NCBI GenBank assembly: GCA_021464245.1
Contig: JADCRB010000006.1
Location: forward strand, 4,449,310-4,513,309
Length of the DNA stretch: 64,000 nt
Direction: 5' to 3'
From: Carallia brachiata
Lineage: Eukaryota > Streptophyta > Magnoliopsida > Malpighiales > Rhizophoraceae
Below the pieces are notes generated by a model. It worked only from the letters and a program-made list of their open reading frames with translations. It was not told where the DNA came from and did not search any database. A program made the translations under genes and the position numbers. The number at the start of each line of letters is the position of its first letter. Within the stretch, counting starts at the first letter, position 1. Shown here piece after piece: positions 20,792-35,476 of the stretch.

Positions 20792-22326
20792 GTATACTTA
20801 TAAATATATTATATTTTTGTTTCTAAACGAAAGACAACTAAACGTGTCAAAAAAAACTCACAAAACCTTAAAAATTTATTAGCTTATCATAATTTAAAAA
20901 TATATTATTTTTAATTAATAATTATTTTGTTATTTTTTTATCCCAATTAGTCTAAAATTTAGTGTCTTAGTGATAGCTACCGTTTAAAATTTATGATTTT
21001 ATTTTTCATTCAACTTTGTTGTTTTAAATATATATAAATTGAATCATTTATTTCATTTTAAATTAAAATCCTATGAACAAACTTACACAGATTTATTAGA
21101 TAAAATTACAATAACATAATATTTAACAAAATATAAATCAAATCATTCAAATAAACAGTTAAATAACACGTTAATTTATAGTGTTTTTTTTACTGATTAA
21201 TATTGCATTATGTTGATTTTCGAATGGTATGAAAGTTAACCACTTTAAACTAATCTTAAAATTTTGATTCACTCACATTTAGATTAAATTATCAATAGTT
21301 GACTAAAAATAGATCAAATTATCAATAGCTGCCTAAAAAAATATTAAATTATCAGTAGTTAAAATAATAGAAAATACACCCTTTGGGTTAAGTAAAACCT
21401 GCCATTTTGGATGTCGGTCAGGTTCTGGTGCAAATTGTCGGTTTGACCAGGCCTACTTTAGTTGGCCAATGGCGCTTCGGACCGGGGGTGGTGGTGGGTG
21501 AGTTCAAGTCCCACCACTCTCAAATTCTTCCAATATTTGAGGGTTTTCCAGTTTGGTGCATCGGGATACTTGCACTCTCTGTAAGAGTTCTTTCGTTATC
21601 TTCTTTTACAACTAATTGACTATCTACTAACTTTTTTTTTTGTGTTTAGAAAAAATTGATAGTATCTTGTTACTGAACGTTGTAATTTGATCTGGTCTAA
21701 ATTGAGTCAATACAAAAAAAATCCAATCACGGTTTAGTGGAACTCATACTCAATTACGGTTCAACCTATACAGTAGATCCAAGGCAATTCACTGTTTGGT
21801 TTTTTAAATCAAATTCGGTTGTTTTCGAATTATTTCATTTTTTGATCAAATTTTTTTATGAAGAGGTTGTTGGTTTGGCCCAAATTTCAGGGGGCAACTT
21901 ATCAGGGCCCTTTCGATGATTCTTTGGATTTTAGAGATTATTTTACACACCAAGACCAACATTATTTTACACACATGCTGCATGAACGGACAGAACATAA
22001 GGAGTTGTTTTCTAAGTTGAGTCGAGTTGACTCAAACTGAACTTACTTAGCTCACTCATCTTACGATTTTCGAGCTGGATCTCCAATCAGATAACCCTAC
22101 TATTCTTTATGGTCTAGTCTATCCTCTTTATGTCTTTTCTTTTCTTCGCTGCCAAACAGCTTTCGTCGCTAAATTCGGAAAAGCCGGAAGCCGAAGCTGC
22201 TACTCCCAATAATAATACTGGGCAGAGTGACTGATCACTGGAAGAACGAAACAACTTGAAAAAAAAACAAAGCCTCTCCTTCTCCTCTATCCCGTCCCTA
22301 TCCCTTTTCCCAACTACAGAACAGAG
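20792..22326. other. Intergenic region and NACA promoter
   Basis: AT-rich up to 21400, then a possible SINE-like stretch (separate entry), then mixed sequence. From about 22120 the DNA becomes pyrimidine-rich (CTCCTTCTCCTCTATCCC), typical of the promoter and 5' leader of a plant housekeeping gene, leading to the NACA start at 22327. Confidence 0.5.
21459..21650 (+). repeat. Possible tRNA-derived SINE-like fragment
   Basis: TTAGTTGGCCAATGG (21459-21473) resembles a pol III A box and GAGTTCAAGTCCC (21500-21512) a B box, about 41 bases apart as in tRNA genes. The stretch later has a poly-T run (21632-21641), as in Au-type plant SINEs. The match is loose and I see no clear target duplication. 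Confidence 0.25.
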
Positions 22327-24132
<1,806 letters not shown>

Positions 24133-24782
24133 GTGGTCTCTATCAGCGGTCTCAAAGTCCGAGTTTCTTCATTTCTTTCATTGTAGCGGAAGAATTGGAT
24201 CACTTTTGGTGGCTTATTAAGCCTTTTTCTCCTTTCAGGCATTAGAATACTTTTGTTGCAGTTTCTTTCTTCTGAGTAGTAAGATCGTGGTGGTGCACCA
24301 CCGGTTTTGTGGTCGAAAATCCAAACTTGTTTCCCGAGATTGGGACTTTTAACTCAAGCCGCCCCTGGCCTTTTGTTCCTTCATGTCTAAGCCAAAGTCG
24401 TGGACCAGAAAAATGGGGGTCATTTTCATTATTTGGTTAGTAATTTGAGCTGCAGATCGGTTGGTCTCAGCACAGGTACTATCATCCTACTTCATTGTTT
24501 CATGCCAAAAGTTCAAGTAGGCCAGAGTCATCAAACCACTTCGACATTTCACAGATCAACCTTTTATGGTTGGTTGTTGTACCCCCTATCCTTGGCGCTT
24601 GGTCAAGATTTGATCATCATTGAGTGAAATTATGAACTAATGTGGTACACAAAATAAAGAGTTTAGACAAGAATATTTGCCCATGCACGATCGAGCTCGG
24701 TGAGATTTTAGGAGATTGTCGAAAAAGTATTGAATGATGGTATAGGAGAGAAGAATTTTTTAAAATCCTCATAAATTGATGC
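24133..24782. other. NACA 3' flank up to the start of the tandem array
   Basis: It contains the presumed NACA 3' UTR; I see no other gene. Similarity with the array units begins near 24783 (ATGTTAAATACATAA), which is also found at 42254 and 62006. Confidence 0.5.
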
Positions 24783-24859
24783 TATGTTAAATACATAATT
24801 TCATAAACTAATGGAGCATTCTGCATTGTTTGCAAAACTATTGCGTAAACACTTTCGCA

Positions 24860-25213
24860 TGAAAACAGGGCCATGGAAAAGCAAATGCTGTGGCTGAAAG
24901 GCGTCCAAGGAAGGTTTTAAAATGCTGTTCACAAATGATATCAGAATGAATGAACTATTAGCTATAGGTGAAAATCAGGCTTGCAGGAATCGCACTGATC
25001 TATCGTAGAGCATCGATTGTTCTGTGTTCTGTTTATAATTGCAGCATACCAAGCCGAGGGTCTCCTCCACGATTTCTCATCATGGATGATGGCTGGGAGC
25101 AAGCTGAAGTTGCAGCCACGGAGGATGCTATTTGCATTTCAGGAGAAGGACGTCGGAGTGCGTTTCTCTCTGTTTTCCTCTTTGAAGCTATGACAAGAAA
25201 TCTTCCCATCTGA
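24860..25213 (+). pseudogene. Raffinose-synthase-like gene fragment, unit A
   Basis: The second half reads SPPRFLIMDDGWEQ, resembling the (G)xPPKFLIIDDGWQ catalytic segment of raffinose synthase/alkaline alpha-galactosidase (SIP) proteins; the first half (about 24865-25005) encodes MLWLKG-like sequence. The pieces are separated by a possible intron ending TTATAATTGCAG near 25044. The frame stops at 25213 with a tail (AEVAATEDA...) that does not resemble the family. It is far too short for a functional enzyme. Two further copies lie near 42.5 and 62.3 kb. Confidence 0.45.
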
Positions 25214-25595
25214 TAACTACCTGCATGAACACATGAGCTACATGGCAAAGTCATGTTTTTCTGATAAGAGTTGCAAGGTACCAAGGAGGAAAAGTTGAAT
25301 GTTTTTCTAGACTCATTCTTTGGTCAAAACGTTGGCGAAACTTTGATTGCACCCTGGTGAGCTACTCTCTATACTTATTCTTTGCGCATCGAGGAGGGAA
25401 AATGAAGGCTGAAAGGTGAGCTGATGAAGACCTACATAGCGATAGATGTCATTGAAAAACACCCACTGAGTTGGATCACCAAAACATAGTTCACAGATAT
25501 CAGATAAACATTTGGCATGGATGCGCAGTTCTGTTGACATGGCCAGCAGATGAAAACTTTGGATGTAGGACTTCTTGATGAATTGAATTACTTAA

Positions 25596-26696
25596 AGTCT
25601 GTTTAGAAACGCTGTCAATTTTTTATTTCTGTTTTTTATTTTTTGTTTTTTTGTTTTTTCTGTTTGCTGAATTTTTATTTTTATTACTGTCAATTTTTGT
25701 TTTTTTTATAAGAATAAAAAAATAAATAGAAAAAAATAGTGAGAGAATTGGTAAAAAGAATATGAATAGAGATAGAAAAATGGGAGAGAGAGAGAGAGGG
25801 TAGAGAGAGAATGAATAGAGAGAATGATAGAGAGAGAAAGAGAGTAGAAAGAGAATGAGCAGAGAAAATAGAAGAGAGAGAAAGAATAAAGAAAGAATGA
25901 GTAAACAGAATGGTAGACAGAGAAAATGAGAGAGAGAATGAATAGAGAGAATGAATAGAGAGAATGACAGACAGAGAAAAGAGAGGGTAGATAAAGAATG
26001 AGTAAAGAGAATGATAAAGAGAGAATGATAAAGAGAGAATGGTAAAGCAAGAAAAAGGAGAGAGAGTCTGGGTACAGAGAGAAAAAAGAGAGAGAGTGTC
26101 GGTAGACAGAGAATGATAGAGAAAAAAAAAGAGAGAGAGGTACGATTGGGAGAGAATAAGTAAAGAGAATAGTAGAGCGAGAAAAAGGAGAGAGAGAGTA
26201 GAGAGAGAATGACAGAGAGAGAAAAAGGAGAGAGAAATGTAGAGAGAGAATGAAGAGAGAGAATGGTTGGGGGAGAAAAATGAGAGAGATAGTTGGTAGA
26301 GGGAGAATGAATGGAGAGAATGGTAGAGAGAGAAAAAGGAGAGAGAGAAAATAATAGAGACAAAAAAAGGAGAGAGATGGTAGAGAGAGAATGAATAAAT
26401 AGAGAAATAGTAGAGAAAAAAAAATATAGAGGGACAAAGAGAGGATGAGTAAAGAGAGATATGGTAAAGAGGGTGAATAGAGAGAAAAGATTGTGAGAAA
26501 AAGTATAAAAAAGAAAATTAAAAACAAAATTAAAAAGTTATCTTTTATTATTTTCTTAATTTATTTTTTTTCTTTGAAAAAATTTTTTAACTTTTCAACA
26601 AAAAATAAAAAACAAAATTAATACCAAATATGTTTTTTATTTTTTTGTGAAAAATAAACAAAAAATAAAAAATTTAATCCATACCAAACGAGACCT
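25596..26696. mobile_element. Tourist-like element with AG-rich interior, unit A only
   Basis: It begins AGTCTGTTTAG and its other end, complemented, begins AGGTCTCGTTTGG; TAA flanks it on both sides (25593-25595 and 26697-26699). The same place in unit B (about 43062-43075) reads straight through, giving an empty site. The inner end sequences match the larger element at 57563-60297, so the two belong to one family. Its interior is a purine-rich tandem repeat with no transposase. Confidence 0.75.
25735..26515. repeat. Purine-rich minisatellite (GAGAGAGAATGAGTAGAGA type)
   Basis: Irregular repeats of AGAGAGAATG, AGTAGAGAGAATGGTAG and AAAAGGAGAGAG fill the Tourist-like element. The strong strand asymmetry (almost only A and G on plus) produces long Ser/Leu/Phe-rich open frames on minus that are not genes. 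Confidence 0.9.
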
Positions 26697-26969
26697 TAAT
26701 GTTTGCATTTCCTTTGCTGATATGCGATTAGGCTCACTGGATTCCACAGGTTCGCCGAACTAGCCTACGTATAAAGGGCAAAACCTATTTATCTGTATTT
26801 GTCACTTTATGAAAAGTTATGTTAATGTGCACAAAAGAATGTAACCGAGTCCCCGGACTGGGCTTCAATGTTGCGGTTATAGAACAGAAAAACACAATAA
26901 GATATCAAAACTAACAAAGTCTTTATTGATACAGTCATTAAAAGCAAATGAGTATCCAAAGTTTTCCTG

Positions 26970-29945
26970 CTAAAACCACCTGGGCTTGCGAAACTGGGTC
27001 TCCACGAAGACATGGTCCAAAACAGATTTGGTAGTAGGGTGATCCCACTCAAGTGAGTCCCACCATTTTTTCTCTCCGCAGATTCTACTCAAATGGGGCG
27101 ATGATATTTGGTTGTTTGGCACCAGTATTGTCACTGGGAGCCTCTTAAGCATTGGACAATCTTCTACTACAATTTCCTGAACGGAAGGACAATTCATTGT
27201 TCCTTCACATACGTAATTCAACTTTGGCAGCCTTATGAGTTCTAGATTCTGTAGCTTTGGGAGCACAACGATTTGGCTGTTATTGGAACTTGTGGCATTA
27301 GGAGATTGGTCTTGTTCATCTCTTGTTATAACCTTCTCCAACTTGTAGCAGCGTGCAAGAGATATTTGGACAAGGTTCTGGAGGTAGTGCTGCACTAATG
27401 CAGAGGTGAACAGACGCTTAAGCTTGGCACAGTCCTTAATACTTAACTGCTGAAGGTTGGCAAAGGCTCGGTTTTCTGGTTGTCGAAGTGGGAAATCTGC
27501 ATTGTCGAAGAAGCTTGTTAACTTTGGCAAATCCCGAATAAAAAGAACTTTTAGTTTGCTCAAAAATGAAGTTGCTGTGGCGCAACGCTGATAGTCTTCT
27601 TCTGCTCTTGTAATTGTTGACCAGATGCTCTCCATCCCATGACTATTCTCAATTCTCAATGTCTCTAAATCCTTTGCATCTTTCAGTGCTGGCAAGAGAT
27701 CCGACAAGCATGTAAGCTTGTGTCCCCTAGTAATTGTTAGCTCTTTAATATTTTCAGGAAGAAAAAGTTCGTGCCCTTGTCCAATGGAGCTGCAGTTATC
27801 TATAATTACAATTCTCCTGTCAAGTGTGCCCATTACAGATGGTTCTTTACCAGTCTGCAAATAATACTGTCTAAGCCCCTGCCAATGCCGAGATCTAACG
27901 TATGAATTAAACTTGTCCACATGAGAAAATGTGATGCCCAGTGTCTCCAGCCGCCTAAAGCTAATGAGTTCCTTCAGCTGCACATCAAGATAGAGATTAT
28001 GGAGTCTGCAGCATGCAAATTGGAAAACTTTTGTAGCATCCCACTTGGAAGCACTTTTAGTTTCTGCTTTTAGAGAGGTCCAGGAATTTAAGGTTGACTA
28101 GTCTCTCCATGCCATGAGGAACATTTTCTAGCTCAGTGAAACTGAGATCCAACTCCTGCAATTTTGCAAGGTTAGCCAAAGAGGGAACATATTTTAAGCG
28201 ACGGCAGCATCTCAGAAGCAATACTCTAAGATTCCTCAGATTAGTGATGGAATCTGGTAGGCGAACTAGACTCGTCAACCATCTCATGTCCAAAACATTG
28301 AGGCTTTGCATGTGAACAAAAAACTCCCTCGGCAGCTCATATAGCCTGTAATTGTGTTGTAGTAGCAAGGTCTTGAGTATGGGACAGTTAGGTGACAAGC
28401 AAAAGAAACGCCCTGCTAAGTGGTTGTTCATTAAGGAACACGCTCCAAGTTCTCTGACCATTCACTCTTTCTTGGAAGTACCCTGTGTTGTAGGCCAGCT
28501 TTCACCATAAACATTGGATTTGCTTGTCATAGTGATGGCCATGTCCCTAATCACATCATCATTTTCACACAGCTTGGCCTTCCATGTTCTGGTGCTTTCC
28601 AGCAAGCAAGCATCTATAAGTCTGCTTATCTAGAATTGCCCCTATCAAACTCTGCTTGTCTAGAATTCATCTGGTCTATTAGTCCCTCTGCAATCCAGTA
28701 TACAATCAGATCATTTACTGGGATCTTGTAGTCCTCGGGGAACAATGAACAATATAGGAGACATTGCTGGTCCTTTGTGTCTTCCAAGCGATCATAACTG
28801 AATTTCAGTGCTCTAAACACCTCTTGTTCCATGTCAATCATGCCCTTCACAGGTTTTCTAAGTTCATTTAAAGCATCCCTCCACCCACTGATTTCATCCA
28901 ATCCCCTCATGCTCATAGCTGTAGTTATAATTGCTAGGGGTAGCCCTGCACATTCTTTGGCGACGCTCATCATGATTTCCTCTAATTCTGGGGGGATCCT
29001 TTCAGCACCAAGCTTTTTCAAGAATAGGTCCCATGACTCTTCTGTTGAAAGAGGTTTGACTTGAACAACTTCCTGGCAACCCATTCCCCGACACACCTTC
29101 AGTATACGAGTGGTGAGCAATAATTTTCCTCCATTAACATGAAGAGGAATTCCTACCTTCTCTAGTGGAAAAGGTTTCCAGACATCGTCTAAAATGAGAA
29201 CAAATTTCTTTCTTCTTCTCAGCAATTGGAATAGCTTAGCCGCCCTTTTCCTTTCATCTTCCTCTCCTAATAGATCTATTTGAGCTTCCTTTGCAATATC
29301 ATTCTGCAACTTGTAAATGCTTGATTCTTGTGATACGGTCACCCAAAAAACACAATCAAACGAACCTGTATCTTCTATAATTCGATTGTGAATGTGAGTG
29401 GCAATGGTCGTTTTACCAACTCCGCCCATTCCATGAACTCCAATGCTAAATGTATCATCATTCGTCAGGCATTTCCATATCTGTTCCAAATTTCTTTGTG
29501 CGGTCTGCCCTACTAATTGTGTGACCAGTAATTCCTCTCCTCTAGATTGATGTATATCAACCGAAAGCCCATCAGGGAATCTACCCTGCTCGACAAGCTC
29601 TGCTGCTTCTTGAATGTGCTTTTCCACAACCGGTCCCAGCCGCAATCGCGAAAAATAACTGCTCTCTTTGACTTCTTGTTTTATCTCCTCCACTGCATTC
29701 TTCTTTCTCTGTACATTTCTCAACCAATTCTCAACTTCCCTTCTCCGCTTCTTCCCACGTTGAAGTTCTATGCCCGCCAACTCTGTGTTGACGTCCTCTT
29801 CTCGGCTTCTTAAATCTTCCACTTTTCCCTCAAGCATTGTCAAATTTTCATTGATCTTGTTGTTGAAGGCTAGCCACTCCCTACCAGATTCCCATATATT
29901 TTTAACCATTACAAGGTTCTTCCATACGGCACCAAAGAAGTTCAT
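26970..29945 (-). pseudogene. CC-NBS-LRR resistance gene, unit A (frameshifted)
   Basis: A paralogue of the intact gene at 43227-46199, closely similar throughout. The coiled-coil and NB-ARC part is open from ATG 29945 to 28626 and shows GMGGVGKTT, KFVLILDDVW, LLLTTR, CAGLPLAI and LLYCSLFPEDY. A one-base loss near 28629 ends this frame after the DRGNS segment. Further losses against the unit B copy lie in the MHD region (about 28500-28560), near 28070 and near 28012. The LRR region then survives as separate open pieces (28057-28461, 26970-27983) ending RKPRWF. It cannot make a full protein, though a truncated CC-NBS protein of 439 aa is conceivable. Confidence 0.9.
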
Positions 29946-30314
29946 TTACAAAACTGCCACCAAATATTTCAATTCAAGTGAAAGCAACCTGAAATTTTGT
30001 CGGACGATTATTTATGACAAATTGACAATAAATCCCAGATAGCATTTCAGACAACGAAAAACATAGACAGACCAGGAAAATTAACAGGAGAAACCGACCG
30101 GAAAGATCCAAAGTACAATCGATTGATTGAATTATACAACTAAAAGATGATTATTAGCATCAAAATTTCGATAGAATTACATGGACAGGGCCTGGGTTTT
30201 TTATTGCATTTTATAATGCTTTAGTTGCACAATTCATTTGGTTGATTATATTGTGTATCGTTCCAATAGGTTTTCCCGTCCATTTATCTAGTCCGTATAA
30301 TTGGACCTTTTAAA

Positions 30315-30716
30315 CCATTGTTAATAAAACTGGACTGGATCAGCCAATTCAACCGGTTGGATCGGTCCTAGGTCCAGTCTAGTCTACGCCTAAAAATGAG
30401 AGGGTGGCCGGACCGGTTTAAGTGAGATAAAAAAATTTTAAATTATAATTTAATTCTAAATTGTATTTAAATTACAATTTAAACTCTAATTTTAATTAAA
30501 AATTTTAATTTAATCCTAAATTTAATTAAAACTTTCAATTTAATCCTTAAAAATAAAAAAAATTAATATTTAACTACTATTTATAAATATTATTTTTTTA
30601 ATTATTTTTTATAAATATATATATTATTAAATATCGATTTAAATACCAATTTAATCAATTAAATCTTAACTCGCTAATATTTCTAATTCGATAACTAATC
30701 CGGTTCTCACAACCTT
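30315..30716. mobile_element. Possible small inverted-repeat element, unit A only
   Basis: The ends CCATTGTTAATAAAACTGG and, complemented, AAGGTTGTGAGAACCGG are loosely similar, and the interior has the CCGGTTGGATCGGTCC-like sequence common in plant MITEs. Unit B lacks this whole stretch (junction near 46308), but the private region is larger (about 30055-30730), so the exact borders are uncertain. Without a clear target duplication a deletion in unit B is equally possible. Confidence 0.35.
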
Positions 30717-30769
30717 ACTTCTGACAATTATTTATTTTTTTTCTTTTTTGGGTTGTTCGGACAAATAAA

Positions 30770-31540
30770 TCTCAAAAAGGCACCAGATAGAGCACAATTC
30801 TTCCTTAGATAGTAAACAGTCACATGGATCCACAAAAAGCCTGGTAGTGTTTAAAATTCTTTGCTTTGAGTTTTTTAATCAAATGATTGCCAACAAGATC
30901 TAAACTTTGGCAACTTAAACTTGCCGGCTTCAGCAATGCAGTCTAAACCCAAATATCCAGTAAATCCCTCCCTCCCCAACCATCAGCAACTAATCCTCTA
31001 AAGACCCAAAACGAAATTCAGCCTCTTTATGGTTTTTTGGGGCCAAAGTCAACAGAAAAAGAAAAAAAAAAAGAAAAAAGGAAAATGCAGTCAGGACATA
31101 AGGATAGAACAGGAAAAAGAGGAGTCCACAAGTGAAGAGGAGAGCACAATCCAATTAAAAAAATGAAATTAACGTTACCTTTCTTGATCACTCGTGCAAT
31201 CTGAAGAGCTCTAGCTAGTGTGCCTGCTATGCTAAAGTCAACGTCTGCAAAGTTGCTCTTTCCTTGAAGAAAACTAAAAGCAGAATTAGAGATACCTTAA
31301 GCCAGGAATGGAATTGGGGTATAAAGGGGTACTGCGTGTTGTTTAGAAAGTAGGGAGAAAGGAACCAAAAGAATGGTGAGATCTAGTTGTTTAGGAATTG
31401 TTTAGAAAGTAGGGAGGCAGAACCAAAAAAAAGGTGAACTGATTGCTTAGAAACTACGGAGGAAGTAAAAACGAAAAAAAGTAGGAGGAAGCAATTTTTC
31501 CTCAATTTCTGGGAAATTGCGCGGAATGGGGACTAGTCTT
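30770..31540 (-). promoter_or_regulatory. Upstream region of the unit A CC-NBS-LRR gene (repeated module)
   Basis: This non-coding module (CAAATGATTGCCAACAAG, ACTAATCCTCTAAA, CTTTCCTTGAAGAAAACTA) lies upstream of the resistance gene and recurs near 46430-47240 upstream of the unit B gene. It also recurs without an adjacent resistance gene near 41080-41560 and 57390-60870. It probably includes promoter and leader. No TATA or start site could be fixed. Confidence 0.4.
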
Positions 31541-32468
31541 TTTTTTTTTTTTTTTTTTATACTTTCTTATTGAATATACTATGTTTCATTATTTTTTAAG
31601 CGACAAATAAAAATTCACTTACAATATTCTACTATTTTTGTGATTTATGCCCACAACATTTTGTTTTTGTCAAAATCAATCCTCCACCTTATATCTATTA
31701 ATACATATATCTTTTTTTTTTTTGAACTCCATTAACTATTACAATATAGACCATCATATTACATATTTTTATTTATTAAAATTATTATGTCATCATTTGA
31801 ATGACGTGATATTTTTTAAAAATAAAAATTTTTATAATTTTTTTTATTCACTTTCCAATTTTTTCTAAGTTTTTGAAAATTTCTTTTGTTTATATTAATA
31901 AACAAAACCAGACCCAAATCCACTCTGACCCCTCCCAAACATCTATCGCTGCGCCCCGTCTTATTCAATGGCCATCTCTACCATGGATGATCTGTTGAAG
32001 AACAACAGACCAAGGCGTCTCCATGGCCGTCTCTAACTTATGTTAATTAATGGTGGTGTGTTTTAGTGGTGTTGATGAACTGGCAGAGGAGCGAAGCAAG
32101 AAAAAAAGGCATTTCGTCTTCTTCTTCTCCTCTCTCTCTCTCTCTGGGTTTTCATTTAAGGACAGATTTAAGGTTGTTGATACTGTAAGAGAAGGCTTTC
32201 TTTCTCTACATCGAGACTTGATACTCGATCATCTTTTGTTATATTCAATCTTCCCAATTTCTTATTACATGAGCAAGAAGTGGTATCCCATCAATCAGCA
32301 TTTTTTTTAAACAAAAAAATTTTATGAACCTTTTAATTTTTAAAAAATTGGAAAAAGTTGAAGAAAATAAAAGAAATTTTAAAAAAATTCATTTTTTAAA
32401 AAATGCCACTACATCAAATACTAATGACGTGTTAATTTGAGTAACCAAAAAAAGTGTGATGTGGTAGT
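31541..32468. other. Non-coding spacer shared by both units
   Basis: It matches 47270-48278 in unit B. It contains a short stretch (ATGGATGATCTGTTGAAG, near 31983) that also occurs in B, but no sustained reading frame and no recognised gene. Confidence 0.4.
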
Positions 32469-33450
32469 TGTCACAATGTTAAATTTTTCACTCAAATTTT
32501 CATCTTATAATGGCACTAAGTGACACTTAATTTCAACCAACTCACACATAAAGGCCTTGTGATGACACTAAGAAGCACTTAGTTTCAGCTAACTTGCATG
32601 CGGATGGTTGCACAATGGAACTTCGTAACAAGTACACAACTCACGCACTCAAAAGAGACACAAGAGCATACGAGAATCTTTCCTAACTTTTATTACTTTA
32701 TCACAAAATACATAAAAGAACAACAGCCAAATGCAGTCTCGACAGTATTTCACTCTTTCTTTTTGATGCTTCATCTCTCACTGAGTACAAATGACAAACC
32801 AAAAGATTTATTTATAGTTGACACCTTAGCTGTTTATAGCTTAGAGATAACCGTTATCTCTCAATGATCTCTCAAAGCCTGATCATCCTTATTTTCTCAC
32901 GATCTCATCTATGACTCAATCATTAAAAACTTTGTCTTCCTCGATCACTCATCACTTAATCTCAATATATCTTACTTACCCACGATCCTTAACCATGCAT
33001 GATCTAATGAGCATTATCCCGATGCTTAACCAATAGGATAGAGCCACACCCGCACGTCCCCACGTTCTACATGTCGTAGGAGATTCAGTGTCATAGAGTG
33101 CTATGCAGATTTGGCCAATGCCCAGCCTTGTGTTTGGGCCTCTTGGCCCAAGCCCATGATTCATCTTATGGATCCCACGAACATGTGGCCCAGTATCCTT
33201 TATCCAGTCCGTACCTTGGCCTACCCTAAGAACCAAATGTAGGCTCGTGCCTTCATTGAAAGCTCTGAGATTTTATCTTACCTCAAGGAGTACCTAACCA
33301 CTCCAAAGTCTCATACTAGGAATTGGCGCAGGGTGTCATCAACTCCACCATCATCAGTGCTTAAAGGACTAACAAACTACTCCCACCTATTGAAGCTAAC
33401 GTCCTTGTTGGTAGAGTAGACAAGTTCTTTTTAATATGCTTCTCGAATTG

Positions 33451-34660
33451 TCATAGAGTTGCATCTCTTTTTCTACTCGCCTCACTGTCTAGGGCATTCA
33501 TCCACTTGTCGAAATACTCAACTCGCCTATTCTTCTTACTTTGCCAATGAGTTCTGTGATTTAGGATTCTCTCCACTTCACGCCGAAACTCAGTTCTGAT
33601 TGTAGGGAGAGCATGTCGTGCTTGTTCCTCTAGAAGCTCATCACCTGCCTCCTTGTGGAAGGGCTTCAAGAAGCTTACATGAAAGGTTGGACACACCCTC
33701 AACCTTTTTGGGAACTGCAACATGTATATAGCATTACCAATTTTCTTCACCACTGTGAAGGGATGATCATACTTTGGAACCAGTCCACGATGCACTGACT
33801 TGCTATTAATCTTCCTCTAAATTTGGGGAATAAGTTTTAACAACACTTTATTCTCAACTTAGAACTGCACATTCCTCCTTCCTTTGTTAGTATACTTCCT
33901 CATCTGTTTGGCTGCCTTGTTCAAGCTATCCTAGGCCTTCTCAAGTCGCTCTTATTTGGAACGGGTAAACTGGTGCACTGCTGGACATTTTTTTCTGAAC
34001 TAGTCCTAGTCACATCATAAAGAGTAAGGAGCTGTTGTCCTATAGTTAGCTCAAAAAGACTCATACCTGTAAAAGAGAATCTGTGAAGATTGTAGCAAAA
34101 TTGGGCAAAGTCCAACAACTCAAGTCAATTCCTCTGACTTGTAGTCACATAATGCCAAAGATACTCCTATAATAGGCCGTTGATCTGTTCTATCTGGCCA
34201 TCAGTTTCAGGATGGTTAGAAAATTTTAATTTTGAACTCATCATGTTGAACAATAAGGTTCAGAACTTGCCAGTGAAACGAGTATCCCTGTTGCTCACAA
34301 TATTTTCAAGCAAACTGAAATACTTTACTACCTACTTGTAGAAAAGTTCAACAGCTATCTCTGCTTGATATGAGGAGGGGCAAGAATAAATATTGTATAC
34401 TTGGAGAACAGATCTACCATTATTATCACAGATCTCATACTATCAACTTTCAGGAACCCGTCAATGAAATTTATAGAAACGATAGGTTCGTTGGAATAAG
34501 CAGTGGTTGTAACAAATCTGTCTCCTTTTGCCGCTTATCTTATTTTGCGAACAAGTAATGCACGTCTTGACATATATCAAGACGTCATCTTCTATCTGTG
34601 GCCAATAGTAGTTGTCGGACAATAAAGCCATCATCCTCTCGACACTTAGATGACCCACAC
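33451..34660 (-). pseudogene. Integrase and chromodomain-like tail of the unit A chromovirus
   Basis: The zinc finger reads GHLSVERMMALLSDNYYWP with CITCSQNK (34530-34660). The C-terminal part has HRGLVPKYDHPFTVVKKIG and CPTFHVSFLKPF, followed by a chromodomain-like ERILNHRTHWQSKKNRRVEY (about 33510-33590). Chromodomains in this family are thought to guide insertion to certain chromatin. Many stops interrupt the region between 33800 and 34460. Confidence 0.75.
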
Positions 34661-35476
34661 ACTATATATCATAGTGCTCCTATAGATACTCCTTTCTAAA
34701 GTTTGTACCACTGTGAACATACAAATGATTACCCTTGGCATATAATAAATCATCATCTAGTCAGCATCACTTTACTATATCCTCATAGAATTATTATATT
34801 ACTTACTAATATGTGGCATCATGAGAGACATACGCCTTGATTTTGTCCAGTAGGTCACTCTAGACTTGAGTGAGGGCTACAACTGTCTCTTGCACTTGTT
34901 GGAGACTAAGGACATCTGCAACCAAATTGTGCCTTCCTGGCTTGTATTTCCATGTAAAATTATACTCAGCCAAGAACACTTTCTACCGAACCTGCCATGC
35001 AGAAAGCTTCTTCTGAGTCTAAAAGAATGTGTTAGCCACATTGTCGGTCTGAATCACGAACCTAGTACTCAGTAAATAAACTTTCTAGATACGAAGGCAA
35101 AGCACAACTGCAAGCATTTTCTTTCATGTGCTAAATGTTGCTACTTTGCTTTGTTGAGTTTCTACCTTTCATAGGTAATTGGGTGACCTTTCTGCACTAA
35201 TACATTGCCAATGTCAGATGTGTCATTCAACATATAGAAAGCCAACTCAAAGTCGAGCAACCTCAGAATCGGCTTCGTGGACACCGCTGTCTTTAACTTG
35301 TCAAATACTTGTTGGCAATCTGTGATCCATCTCTATGGTTTATCCTTCTTGAGTAAGTCTATTAGTGGGGCTACCTTCTCAGAGTAACCCTGCACAAATT
35401 TCTTGTAATAGTTAGACAAGTCAAGAAAGAATCTCAACTCCAACACTTTTGTAAGGGTTGACCATTCTACTATTGC

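Noticed and set aside
25623..26527. Long minus-strand open frames of 246 and 273 codons rich in Ser, Leu and Phe
   Set aside because: They are translations of the purine-rich minisatellite on the opposite strand; two phases are open at once over the same bases, which indicates absence of stops by composition and not coding.
28831..30042. Plus-strand frames opposite the NB-ARC part of the unit A resistance gene
   Set aside because: Shadow frames; the same shadows appear at 45085-46296 opposite unit B, as expected from duplicated coding sequence on the minus strand.
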